DNA of 64,000 nucleotides, from NCBI RefSeq assembly GCF_900167075.1, contig NZ_FUWH01000010.1, positions 62,001-126,000 on the forward strand. Direction: 5' to 3'. A model generated the notes under the pieces. It ran no database searches. It was not told the DNA's origin and saw only the letters and a list, made by a program, of their open reading frames with translations. This document shows, one piece after another, positions 33,583-41,368 of this stretch. How positions within the stretch are numbered: position 1 is the stretch's first letter; every line of letters starts with the position of its first letter. Position numbers and translations under genes: made by a program. The stretch is from Sediminibacterium ginsengisoli. GTDB lineage: Bacteria > Bacteroidota > Bacteroidia > Chitinophagales > Chitinophagaceae.

Positions 33583-36033
33583 TTAGTTTCCTCCGCCCCC
33601 AGACACCCTGCTCTGCTCCTCAACAGAAGTATTCTTTTTTCTTGGCTGCGTGATCTTTCCTTTTCCGAAGCGGTAAGTAAAGTTCAGCGTAACCACGCGG
33701 CTATCCCTGATCTGCCTCAGCGTGAGGTCTACATTCTGGTACCTGCTGTAACCGCTGAACTTCTGTGTATACAACGCATCGCGTACGATCAGCTTCAGCG
33801 AACCTTTGTTTTTCAGCACCTGCTTGCTTACCGCAACATTCACTGCGCCCATTTCATTCGCTACCAGTACGCCTTCCACAGACCTTGACCTGTAGAATCC
33901 GCTGATCTCACCACCCCAGCCTTTGCTGAAGGTGAACATATTCTGCATGTTCGCCACAAAATTAGATCCGTCTACTTCAACCTGTCCGCCATTTACAAGC
34001 CCTTTGAACTTGTTATAGTTTCCATTCATGTACAGGTTTGTTCTCCACCATTTCGTTACCGGGAAACCTGCGCTCACCGATATACCGAAATTCTGGCGCT
34101 TCGCGATGTTGCTCTTTTTTACATAGGTAGTAGTTGTACTGTCTACCTGCTCAAAGACATCCTGAATGATATCATTCGTTGCACTATAGTTTAAAGAAGT
34201 ATTCAGAAAACCGTTAAAACTGTGACTCAGTTCTATATTATGACTGAATTGCGGGTTCAGGTATGGATTGCCCACCTGGTAAGTGTATTTGTCTAGGAAA
34301 TACATGAACGGATTCAGATCCTGGTAATTCGGTCTGTCGATCCTTCTGCCATAGCTGATGGCAAACTGGTTCTTTTCGTTCAGTGTATAACCTATGTAAA
34401 GTGTAGGGAACACCTGTGTATAATCTCTTTTGAAAGTCTGACCGGTAGTCAGCTGGTTGCCTTTGATATTGGTATTCTCCGTACGCAATCCGAGTTGCGC
34501 TGCCCATTTTTTGTTCAGCTGTTTGCCAAAGTTGATATACCCTGCGTTGATGTTTTCCTTGTAGAGAAAATGGTTGCTGCGGATCACATCTGTAACATAC
34601 TGACTGCCGTTCCAGTTGGCATAACCTGCATCGTTATCGGTTTCCACATAACTGCTTTTTACACCGGCTTCAAATTTCACATCACCTTTCAGCTTGGTGG
34701 AAAAATCAACTTTACCACTGTAAATGCTGATGGATGAAGGGATCAGTCCGCGCAGCAGCTCATCATTTGCTTTGGGCAAACCTGCATTGTCGAAGAACGA
34801 ACTGTTCAGGTACTGTGTATTCAGGTTGGAATAATGTACATAGTCAGCATCTGCAGTAAGCTCCGTACCGGCACTGTCGAACACATGACGCAGGTTGAAG
34901 TTCAGGCCCAGGTTCTTGAAATCGAGGTGAACGTTATTGGTAGATTGTGTGCGTGTTACCAGCATCCCGTTGTTATCATTGATCAGCGTGGTATTGCGTG
35001 TAAATTCGCTGCCTTTGTTGATGAAGCCGTTTACCACTACACCCAGTGTTGTTTTCTGGTTCATATAATAATCAACGCCTGCTTTATAGTTGTAGCTACT
35101 GAACTCCCTGTCGTTGCGCGCGGCCTGGTCGAAATTGGAAAGAATATTTCCTGTAGCGGCATCCCTGAAATTACGTTTGATGGAAAGTTCACCAAATCCT
35201 TTATTATAGTTCTGGCTGCCGTTACCAAAGAAATTGAATTTACCGTTACGATAGTTCAGGTTGAGACTGTTGGTCGCTTTTGCATAAACACCCTGGCCGT
35301 AGCCCGTATTCACGCTTCCGTTGAAGCCCTGGATCTTGTTTTTCTTGATTTTGATATTGATCACACCGGAATTACCGGAAGCATCGAATTTTGCAGGCGG
35401 GTTAGTCATGATCTCGATCTGCTCGAGGTTATTGCCAGGCATGGATTTCAGCATATTGGCCAGGTCCTGACCACTGAGGTAGGTTGGTTTTCCATCCATC
35501 ATAACCATCACGCCCTGTTTGCCTTTCAGGCTGATGTTACCATCTTTGTCTACAGAGATTCCCGGTGATTTTTCCAGGATATCCAGGATACTGGCAGAGG
35601 CATTGGTTGGAGAAGCATCCACATTGATAACGGTCTTATCCAGTTTCTGCTCTATGAAAGGTTTTTTAGAAGTAACCGTTACCGACTGCAGGTCTTTTTC
35701 AGCAGCTTTCAGCTGTACTTCCGGGGCTGTATAGGAAGTGCTGCCGGCAGCCAGTTCAAAACTGCCGCTGTATTGTTTTGCATAACCTACTGCCTGTACC
35801 ACCAGCAGGTATTTTCCCGGATTAACATTTTCCACTTTATACAGGCCGGCTTTATCGCTCACTGCCATTTTAACTACGGCAGAGTCTTTGGCGCGCAATA
35901 AACCGACAGATGCAGCTTCTACTGGTTTTTGTGCAGCGCTGACACTGCCGGTCACAAGTGTACCTGCTTTCTGTGCCAGTGCAGCGAGTGAACTGAAGGC
36001 AGCCACCGTAAGCAGGGTAATCATCTTATTCAT
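33583..36033 (-). CDS. Outer-membrane beta-barrel receptor (TonB-dependent type) with CarboxypepD_reg domain
   Basis: An 816-residue protein: signal peptide (MNKMITLLTVAAFSSLAALAQ), CarboxypepD_reg-like domain (about 25-110), plug-like domain (about 125-225, LEKSPGISVDKDGNISLKGK, MMDGKPTYLSG, LEQIEIMTNPPAKFDASGNSGVINIK), a barrel with the conserved RRIDRPNYQDLNPFMYF segment, and a basic tail after the last strand (FTYRFGKGKITQPRKKN and a terminal SGGGGN). The extra C-terminal tail is unusual, since the aromatic barrel end normally closes the protein. Its promoter is overlapped by a perfect 13-bp inverted repeat, suggesting repression by a dimeric regulator that is not encoded nearby. Confidence 0.88.
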   Translation of the reverse strand: MNKMITLLTVAAFSSLAALAQKAGTLVTGSVSAAQKPVEAASVGLLRAKDSAVVKMAVSDKAGLYKVENVNPGKYLLVVQAVGYAKQYSGSFELAAGSTSYTAPEVQLKAAEKDLQSVTVTSKKPFIEQKLDKTVINVDASPTNASASILDILEKSPGISVDKDGNISLKGKQGVMVMMDGKPTYLSGQDLANMLKSMPGNNLEQIEIMTNPPAKFDASGNSGVINIKIKKNKIQGFNGSVNTGYGQGVYAKATNSLNLNYRNGKFNFFGNGSQNYNKGFGELSIKRNFRDAATGNILSNFDQAARNDREFSSYNYKAGVDYYMNQKTTLGVVVNGFINKGSEFTRNTTLINDNNGMLVTRTQSTNNVHLDFKNLGLNFNLRHVFDSAGTELTADADYVHYSNLNTQYLNSSFFDNAGLPKANDELLRGLIPSSISIYSGKVDFSTKLKGDVKFEAGVKSSYVETDNDAGYANWNGSQYVTDVIRSNHFLYKENINAGYINFGKQLNKKWAAQLGLRTENTNIKGNQLTTGQTFKRDYTQVFPTLYIGYTLNEKNQFAISYGRRIDRPNYQDLNPFMYFLDKYTYQVGNPYLNPQFSHNIELSHSFNGFLNTSLNYSATNDIIQDVFEQVDSTTTTYVKKSNIAKRQNFGISVSAGFPVTKWWRTNLYMNGNYNKFKGLVNGGQVEVDGSNFVANMQNMFTFSKGWGGEISGFYRSRSVEGVLVANEMGAVNVAVSKQVLKNKGSLKLIVRDALYTQKFSGYSRYQNVDLTLRQIRDSRVVTLNFTYRFGKGKITQPRKKNTSVEEQSRVSGGGGN

Positions 36034-36077
36034 AAAATTGGTTTTTATTTAGTTCTCGTTGTTGCTAATTACAGAAC

Positions 36078-36114
36078 AAAACTATGTACTGTGTTTTGCA
36101 TAGTACATAGTTTT
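36078..36114 (-). promoter_or_regulatory. Operator: perfect 13-bp inverted repeat over the receptor promoter
   Basis: AAAACTATGTACT (36078-36090) and AGTACATAGTTTT (36102-36114) are exact reverse complements separated by 11 bases. The arm nearest the gene includes an exact -7 box, TAGTTTTG on the minus strand (36084-36077), so a bound dimer would block RNA polymerase. ATGT/ACAT half-sites of this kind are used by PadR-type repressors; this assignment is inference. Confidence 0.65.
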
Positions 36115-36193
36115 CCAATGAACGGTAGATTACAAGGATGAGTGGCGGGGAAGTTGGGGGGCGGAGGTGAGGGCGAAGTGAGGGCGAAGAAAA

Positions 36194-36238
36194 GAAGGCC
36201 CATTAAATAATTGAAAATCAATTATTTAATGGGCCTTC
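36194..36238 (-). terminator. Intrinsic terminator of lgt
   Basis: A perfect 20-bp stem (36194-36213 with 36219-36238) with loop AAAAT lies 20 bases after the lgt stop, followed on the minus strand by TTTTCTTC. Confidence 0.85.
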
Positions 36239-36258
36239 CGTATGCTTTTATGGAGAAG

Positions 36259-37422
36259 TTACTTTAGTGCCGGGGTTTGTTTGCCGAACCAGTCTTTGGC
36301 TTTTACAAGCAATAAAACGCCACCAATTACCATGATCAGAGAGATCAGTTCGGCTTGGGTGGGTTGAAAAGGAAGACCTTCGTAATGTGTGTTTACCCGG
36401 ATTTTTTCAATGAAGAATCGTTCCACACCGTTCAGAATCAGGTATAAACCGGAAATCTGACCGGCAATTTTCATCCTTTTGCGGAAATACCATAACACGA
36501 AGAACAGTATAAAGCAGGCAATTATTTCATATAAGGGAGTGGGATAAACCGGCGGAACAAGCTGGTTGCAATAAGGACCAGTACAACCCGGAATAGGTTG
36601 CCCGTCCCCTACTACATTATGCGGGTAATGATAAGCCCACATCCAGTCGGGCAGCCAGCTGAATGGTTTAGGTCTGAGGTTAACGATACCCCAGTCGCCA
36701 TCACCGCTTACCTGGCAACCGATACGGCCTGCCGCATATGCGAACATCATGGTTGGTGCCATTGCATCGCAAAGATGGATCACGCTGATCCTGTGTTTTC
36801 TGGCATACCAGATAATAGCAATACCTGCACAGATCAAGCCGCCATAAAAGGTAAGGCCGCTGAAAGACACCAGTGACCCCACGGGATCCTTTACAAAGTC
36901 ATTCCAGTTTTCGAGGTTGTGAAAGATCTTGGCACCCAGAAAACCGAAAGCTGCAGCATAGATCACAAAATCGCCCACGCGATCGTGCGGCCAGATCCGG
37001 ATCACTCTTTTTTCCGGTTTTTCAAGCTTCTGGCGGTTTTTCTCGCGCCATTTCAGAAATGCGGAAATGCCACCCAGTAAAAGGCCGAAAGGCAGGCTGC
37101 CACGGCCTGATAATATAAATGCCTGCGGATCGTTCAGTGCATCATCGATAAAAAATGCACCAATAATCTTGAACCCGAATATAAACCCAAGCAGGAAATT
37201 GGTCAGCAGCTCACTGAAACCAGCAGGTTTGCCGATCACAATATCTTCTTCCGTATAAGAGAACTGGCCGAGGTTTTCCTTACGCCTTAATTCCAGGGTA
37301 AGCACCCATGCTGATGCAATAAAGGCAAGGGCTACAAAGAAACCGAATGTATTAACGAGTCTGAGTCCCGGGAGATCAATTCCGAACAGATCTTTAAACG
37401 CATAATATAGGTTAGGGTACAT
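36259..37422 (-). CDS. lgt: Prolipoprotein diacylglyceryl transferase
   Basis: A 387-residue polytopic enzyme with seven or so TM helices. Landmarks are GARIFHNL-type GAKIFHNLENW, LTFYGGLICAG (the family's HGG/YGG element), and AAGRIGCQVSGDGDWG, the Bacteroidota version of the GRxGNFxNGE signature; the last TM helices lie at 325-345 and 365-380. It transfers diacylglycerol from phosphatidylglycerol to the lipobox Cys, acting on the many lipoproteins encoded in this window. The ATG at 37422 (MYPNLYYAF) is preferred over 37449. Confidence 0.93.
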   Translation of the reverse strand: MYPNLYYAFKDLFGIDLPGLRLVNTFGFFVALAFIASAWVLTLELRRKENLGQFSYTEEDIVIGKPAGFSELLTNFLLGFIFGFKIIGAFFIDDALNDPQAFILSGRGSLPFGLLLGGISAFLKWREKNRQKLEKPEKRVIRIWPHDRVGDFVIYAAAFGFLGAKIFHNLENWNDFVKDPVGSLVSFSGLTFYGGLICAGIAIIWYARKHRISVIHLCDAMAPTMMFAYAAGRIGCQVSGDGDWGIVNLRPKPFSWLPDWMWAYHYPHNVVGDGQPIPGCTGPYCNQLVPPVYPTPLYEIIACFILFFVLWYFRKRMKIAGQISGLYLILNGVERFFIEKIRVNTHYEGLPFQPTQAELISLIMVIGGVLLLVKAKDWFGKQTPALK

Positions 37423-37520
37423 CTTGGCCGCGAAATAAATGTTTATCAATACTGCAACAACTTACTGTGCAATGATAATCAGAAAATATGAGACTCTATA
37501 TCTTCTGCGCAACGGTGCAT

Positions 37521-37549
37521 AAAAAAGGGCCCCACTTTTGGTGGAGCCC
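37521..37549 (-). terminator. Intrinsic terminator of the bacilliredoxin gene
   Basis: GGGCCCCAC (37527-37535) pairs with GTGGAGCCC (37541-37549) with one G-U pair on the minus-strand transcript, followed by six T residues. Confidence 0.85.
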
Positions 37550-37588
37550 GTACTTACTAACCCATCTAAAAACAAAACTAAGGTAAAA

Positions 37589-38005
37589 TCAGTTACAGTA
37601 TTCATCAAATACAGAAATCAGGTGCTGGGCGATCATCTGCGCCGGGCGGCCTTCGATCTGATGCCTTTCTACCATGCTTACCAGCTGACCATCCTTAAAC
37701 AGCGCAATAGCCGGAGAAGAGGGCGGATAAGGCAATAAATGCTGCCTTACCTGGTTTACAGCTGCCACATCAAAGCCTGCAAAACTGGTAGCCAGCCTGT
37801 CCGGACGTTTGCCTGCATTCTGAACAGCCATCAGTACACCAGGCCTTGCCGCGCCTGCAGCACAGCCACATACCGAATTGATCACCACCAGTGTGGTTCC
37901 GGGCTGTTTGAGGGTATCGTCGACCTGCTGCTCGGATACCATTTCATCAAAACCATGATCCGTTAACTCGGCTTTCATGGGTAAAACTATTTCTGCTGGA
38001 TACAT
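37589..38005 (-). CDS. BrxA/BrxB-type bacilliredoxin (YphP/YqiW family)
   Basis: A 138-residue thioredoxin-like protein with the family's N-terminal PMKAELTDHGFDE element and the active-site CGC motif in NSVCGCAAGAARP, followed by PPSSPAIALFKDG and HQIEGRPAQMI. Bacilliredoxins remove bacillithiol from S-bacillithiolated proteins. Together with bshB1 at 29872-30600 it supports use of bacillithiol as the low-molecular-weight thiol. It is monocistronic, with its own -7 box and terminator. Confidence 0.93.
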   Translation of the reverse strand: MYPAEIVLPMKAELTDHGFDEMVSEQQVDDTLKQPGTTLVVINSVCGCAAGAARPGVLMAVQNAGKRPDRLATSFAGFDVAAVNQVRQHLLPYPPSSPAIALFKDGQLVSMVERHQIEGRPAQMIAQHLISVFDEYCN

Positions 38006-38024
38006 AAATTATGTGTTTAGAATA

Positions 38025-38032
38025 CAAAGCTA
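38025..38032 (-). promoter_or_regulatory. Putative -7 box of the bacilliredoxin gene
   Basis: TAGCTTTG on the minus strand, an exact TAnnTTTG, 20 bases before the ATG; a TTG lies 17 bases further upstream. Confidence 0.5.
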
Positions 38033-38079
38033 CGACAAAGTTGTAACACCAAAAGAATAGCATTTGGGAGACAAATGTA

Positions 38080-38120
38080 GACAATATGTCACACAATAAA
38101 CGCTAAATTGACATTTTGTC
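38080..38120. promoter_or_regulatory. Two GACA-N3-TGTC palindromes 30 bp apart
   Basis: GACAATATGTC (38080-38090) and GACATTTTGTC (38110-38120) have the same half-sites and 3-base gap and start exactly 30 bp apart, about three helical turns, in the region between the divergent bacilliredoxin and hsp20 genes. The arrangement suggests two dimers bound on one face of the DNA. Confidence 0.45.
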
Positions 38121-38236
38121 TTGTTTTTAACAATAAAACAGACAGTAATTCAGCTTCCGGCATCTGAAAACCGAATGGTACAGGGTTTGAACATTACAAT
38201 TCAAATCGATTAAAAAAATAAAAAAAAGAATAGACT

Positions 38237-38662
38237 ATGACACTCGTAAAACAAAATGCAGCTTTTGGCAACCTGTTCGATGAACTTTTCAACAACATTC
38301 CTGCAGCCTGGGGCAAAGAAGCGCAAAACGCTTTTGCATCTCCGGCAACCAACATCCACGAAACAACGGATGGCTACCACCTGGAACTGAATGTTCCCGG
38401 CCGTAACAAAGAAGATTTTGCAGTGAATGTAGACAAAGGTTTGCTCACGATCAGTTACGAAAAGAAAGAAGAGGCGGAAAACAAGGACTATAAGACCGTA
38501 AGAAAGGAATTCACCTTCCGCAGTTTCAAACGCAGTTTCACTATCGACGATAAGATCAACACAGAGGCAATACAGGCCAAATACGAAAACGGTATTTTAA
38601 AGTTGTACCTGCCTAAAAAAGAAGAAGTGAAAGTTGCTCCCAAACAGATCAGTATACAATAA
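38237..38662 (+). CDS. Hsp20 / alpha-crystallin small heat-shock protein
   Basis: A 141-residue ATP-independent chaperone: a short N-terminal arm with FDELFNNIP, an alpha-crystallin domain (about 33-130, NIHETTDGYHLELNVPGRNKEDFAV, with the A-x-x-x-n-G-v-L motif as AKYENGILKLYLPK), and a C-terminal I-x-I-like tail (QISIQ). It binds unfolding proteins in large oligomers. The 230 bases upstream are AT-rich and contain two identical-format palindromes that may be a stress operator. A terminator follows at 38708. Confidence 0.95.
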   Translation: MTLVKQNAAFGNLFDELFNNIPAAWGKEAQNAFASPATNIHETTDGYHLELNVPGRNKEDFAVNVDKGLLTISYEKKEEAENKDYKTVRKEFTFRSFKRSFTIDDKINTEAIQAKYENGILKLYLPKKEEVKVAPKQISIQ

Positions 38663-38707
38663 GCAATTATTGCAGAAAAGTTTCATAAGCAGTTGGTTTT
38701 GGTTAAC

Positions 38708-38738
38708 ACCCCGCGTTTCTACGCGGGGTTTCTTTTTT
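38708..38738 (+). terminator. Intrinsic terminator of hsp20
   Basis: ACCCCGCGT (38708-38716) pairs perfectly with ACGCGGGGT (38721-38729), loop TTCT, then TTCTTTTTT. Confidence 0.92.
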
Positions 38739-38785
38739 ATGGGCGGATCGTAATATTTTTACATTTTACACGACTAACCTGTAAA

Positions 38786-39664
38786 ATGCACGTCATGCAA
38801 AAACGCCTGCCCATTCCTGTAATCATTGTACTGTTGTTCAGTTCCCTGCTGGGCAGCGCCCAGAAACAGCAAGCCCGGGCTTCCTCGCTCCTGTGGCAGA
38901 TCAGGGGCAAGGGCATTGCTCCCTCCTATCTTTTCGGCACTTTTCACATGCTTTGCAAAGATGATTTTTCCATGACCGACAGCCTGAAAAAGAAATTTGC
39001 CACCACCAAACAGTTATACAGTGAGATCAAAATGGATGATCCAGCCATGCAGATGAAAATCATGAAGGCAATGTCTATGAAAGACACCACACTGCTTTCG
39101 CTTTTCGGCAGTGACTCAGCGAAGGCGAATGAAGCATTCAAAACCATTACCGGCATCCCGATGCAAATGCTGAATGGGTTCAGACCATTTATGAGCATGA
39201 GCCTGCTTACCATGAAGAGTATCGATTGCGCAGAACAGGTACAGATGGAAGGCCTATTTGTAGCAATGGCAAAAGAAGCTGGCATGCCTGTCAAAGGCCT
39301 GGAAACCCTGGAAGCGCAAATGGACCTGATGAACAGCGAACCGATCGACTCCCAGATCAATTCACTGAAAAAAACGCTTTTCAATTTCGACAGCGTAAAA
39401 ATCAGCATGACGAAAATGATCGCTACTTATAAAAAGAACAATGCCGATTCTATTTACCGTTTTATCAAGGATAATGGCGGCAGCGATGCCTTTGAAGAGA
39501 AGCTGCTTGTTAAACGTAACAAAAACTGGATCCCCGTTATCAAAAAAGCAGTAACAGAAATGCCCAGCTTTTTTGTAGTGGGTGCCGGCCACCTGGGAGG
39601 CAAAAACGGCGTCATCAGCCTGTTACGCAAGGAAGGTTATACACTCACCCCCATGAAGTACTGA
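38786..39664 (+). CDS. TraB/GumN family protein, exported
   Basis: A 292-residue protein with a signal peptide (MQKRLPIPVIIVLLFSSLLGSAQ) and a TraB/GumN (Tiki-like) domain: LLWQIRGKGIAPSYLFGTFHM with the conserved GT-H element, a middle helical part with KGLETLEAQMD, and the closing FFVVGAGHLGGKNGVISLLRKEGY. The GxxH and GxH positions are the metal-site residues proposed for this metalloprotease-like fold. Starts at 38786 or 38795; the frame upstream runs through the hsp20 terminator and is rejected. It is nine bases before the sigma factor gene. Confidence 0.92.
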   Translation: MHVMQKRLPIPVIIVLLFSSLLGSAQKQQARASSLLWQIRGKGIAPSYLFGTFHMLCKDDFSMTDSLKKKFATTKQLYSEIKMDDPAMQMKIMKAMSMKDTTLLSLFGSDSAKANEAFKTITGIPMQMLNGFRPFMSMSLLTMKSIDCAEQVQMEGLFVAMAKEAGMPVKGLETLEAQMDLMNSEPIDSQINSLKKTLFNFDSVKISMTKMIATYKKNNADSIYRFIKDNGGSDAFEEKLLVKRNKNWIPVIKKAVTEMPSFFVVGAGHLGGKNGVISLLRKEGYTLTPMKY

Positions 39665-39673
39665 TTTTGCCGG

Positions 39674-40174
39674 ATGCCTGCTGAGAAAGACTTTATCATA
39701 CTGCTGAACCAACACCAGAAGATCATACATAAGGTATGCAATCTTTACATGGATGCTGCTGCAGACCGTGAGGACCTGTTCCAGGAAATCACGCTGCAGG
39801 CCTGGAAAGCCTATGGCAATTTCAGGGGCGATGCTAAATTTTCGACCTGGCTCTACCGCGTTGCACTGAATACTGCTATAACTTATTTCAGAAAAGAAAA
39901 AAAGAAACCGGAGATATTCACATCCGAACACCTGCCTGAAGACCGGCAGGCCGAAACGACCGACCCTGTTGAAGAACAGGTAAAAGCCCTGTACGCTGCC
40001 ATCGGCGATCTTTCGAGGATCGACAAAGCGATTGTGATGCTGTATCTCGAAGACTACAGCTACAACGAGATCGGCGATATGATGGGTATAACGGCTAATA
40101 ATGTGGCGGTGAAAATGAACCGGATCAAAACCAAACTGAGAGAACAAACCCCGAAACATATGCAAACAGCATAA
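39674..40174 (+). CDS. ECF-type RNA polymerase sigma factor
   Basis: A 166-residue sigma-70 family protein with region 2 (about 10-75: DREDLFQEITLQAWKAYGNFRGDAKFSTWLYRVALNTAI, here read in parts) and region 4 (about 105-160: LSRIDKAIVMLYLEDYSYNEIGDMMGITANNVAVKMNRIKTKL), no region 3. It is followed 15 bases later by a membrane protein that could be its partner or antagonist. It is a candidate, untested, for recognising the two ECF-like promoters at 10685 and 11767. Confidence 0.95.
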   Translation: MPAEKDFIILLNQHQKIIHKVCNLYMDAAADREDLFQEITLQAWKAYGNFRGDAKFSTWLYRVALNTAITYFRKEKKKPEIFTSEHLPEDRQAETTDPVEEQVKALYAAIGDLSRIDKAIVMLYLEDYSYNEIGDMMGITANNVAVKMNRIKTKLREQTPKHMQTA

Positions 40175-40189
40175 ACTTATTTGTCAATA

Positions 40190-40831
40190 ATGGAATTAGA
40201 TCAACTCAAATATCATCTCAACCAGAAGCTCGAAACAGCGCATCTGAATAAATCTGCCGAAGATATTGCAGCACTGCTGAAGAAAAGGACGCGGTCGGTT
40301 GTGCAGAAACTGAAAGGCAGCGTCAGGTTCGAGCTTATCTGCGCACTGGTATTTCTTTTTGCAATGGCTTATGTGGCAGTTACCACGCGTTTCTGGGCAC
40401 TGAAGATCTATTTTGGCGTTTTCAGCATACTTTGCGCGGTCTTTGCTGTGTTTCTTGCCTACCTGCTCCGGCGCATCAACCAGCTTGGTAATACCATCCT
40501 GCCCGTAAAAAGCAACCTTGAACGCCTGCAGCTGATCGTGAAGGAATTTGTAAAGCGCTATTTCCAGTTTTCGATGGCGCTGATACCAATCTGCTTTGTA
40601 TTCTCCGTACTGCTTTCGCATACCGAACCCATTCGGATTCCGCAGGTAGAAAAAATGGCGTCGAGAATTTTCTCTGCTCCCTGGCAGCTATGGATTTTTC
40701 TGATCGGTTACATGATCAGCCTGGCCATATTCGTTTACTTCTTTACCAAATGGTACCTGAAAAAACTCTACGGCAATTACCTCACGGAACTGGGTAAATG
40801 TATCAGTGAACTGGAAGAACAGCCTGCTTAG
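40190..40831 (+). CDS. Hypothetical membrane protein coupled to the sigma factor
   Basis: A 213-residue protein with no recognised family. The N-terminal 45 residues are cytosolic and basic (AALLKKRTRSVVQKLKG). Four TM helices follow at about 47-65, 70-92, 125-143 and 165-188, with a coiled-coil-like loop (RINQLGNTILPVKSNLERLQLIVKEF in part). The C-terminus is Leu/Glu-rich. Its position directly after an ECF sigma gene suggests it could regulate it, but no standard anti-sigma domain (zinc anti-sigma, FecR) is visible. The start at ATG 40190 is preferred over TTG 40181. The last four bases overlap coaD tail to tail. Confidence 0.7.
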   Translation: MELDQLKYHLNQKLETAHLNKSAEDIAALLKKRTRSVVQKLKGSVRFELICALVFLFAMAYVAVTTRFWALKIYFGVFSILCAVFAVFLAYLLRRINQLGNTILPVKSNLERLQLIVKEFVKRYFQFSMALIPICFVFSVLLSHTEPIRIPQVEKMASRIFSAPWQLWIFLIGYMISLAIFVYFFTKWYLKKLYGNYLTELGKCISELEEQPA

Positions 40832-41304
40832 AACTTATTTTTCAGCGATGCGATCACTGCTTCCGGCAGGAACGGGCTTGCATTACCACCATTTTTAAGT
40901 ATGTCGCGCACGATGGTGGACGCTACGGATGTGTATTTGGGTTCGCCGGTAAGGAAGATCGTCTCTATATTTTTATCGAGCGTACGATTCGCATCCGCGA
41001 TGGTTTTTTCATATTCGAAATCACTCACATACCTGATCCCACGCAGGATAAACCTGGCACCGATCTCTTTACAGTAATTGATGGTAAGCCCTTCGTATAC
41101 CACGCTCTCCACCCTGTCTTCTCCCTTGAATATTTCCTTGAACCATTCCATCCGCTGCTCTGAGCTGAACATGGGCGATTTGGCGGCATTGATACCGATA
41201 CCTACATAGATCTTATCAAATAATGGCAGGGCGCGGTTAATGATATCCACATGTCCTAAAGTAACAGGATCAAATGTTCCGGGGAACAGACAGATACGTT
41301 TCAT
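40828..41304 (-). CDS. coaD: Pantetheine-phosphate adenylyltransferase
   Basis: A 158-residue nucleotidyltransferase: KRICLFPGTFDPVTLGHVDIINRA with the T/HxGH motif, YCKEIGARFILRGIRYVSDFEYE, and the ISSTxIR-like VASTIVRDILKNGG. It makes dephospho-CoA from 4'-phosphopantetheine and ATP, the penultimate step of CoA synthesis. The ATG at 41304 gives the standard start; a TATCTTCG box (seven of eight of TAnnTTTG) lies just upstream, so it is probably transcribed independently of pyrB. Confidence 0.97.
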   Translation of the reverse strand: MKRICLFPGTFDPVTLGHVDIINRALPLFDKIYVGIGINAAKSPMFSSEQRMEWFKEIFKGEDRVESVVYEGLTINYCKEIGARFILRGIRYVSDFEYEKTIADANRTLDKNIETIFLTGEPKYTSVASTIVRDILKNGGNASPFLPEAVIASLKNKF

Positions 41305-41368
41305 AAGCAACGGTTGGTGCTGCGAAGATAAGGTTGTCTTTGATTTCAGCTGTGCCTTTCTGCCGATC

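Noticed and set aside
34834..35568. A 244-codon frame opposite the receptor at 33583-36033
   Set aside because: Shadow of the receptor; no start context and the receptor has all expected domains.
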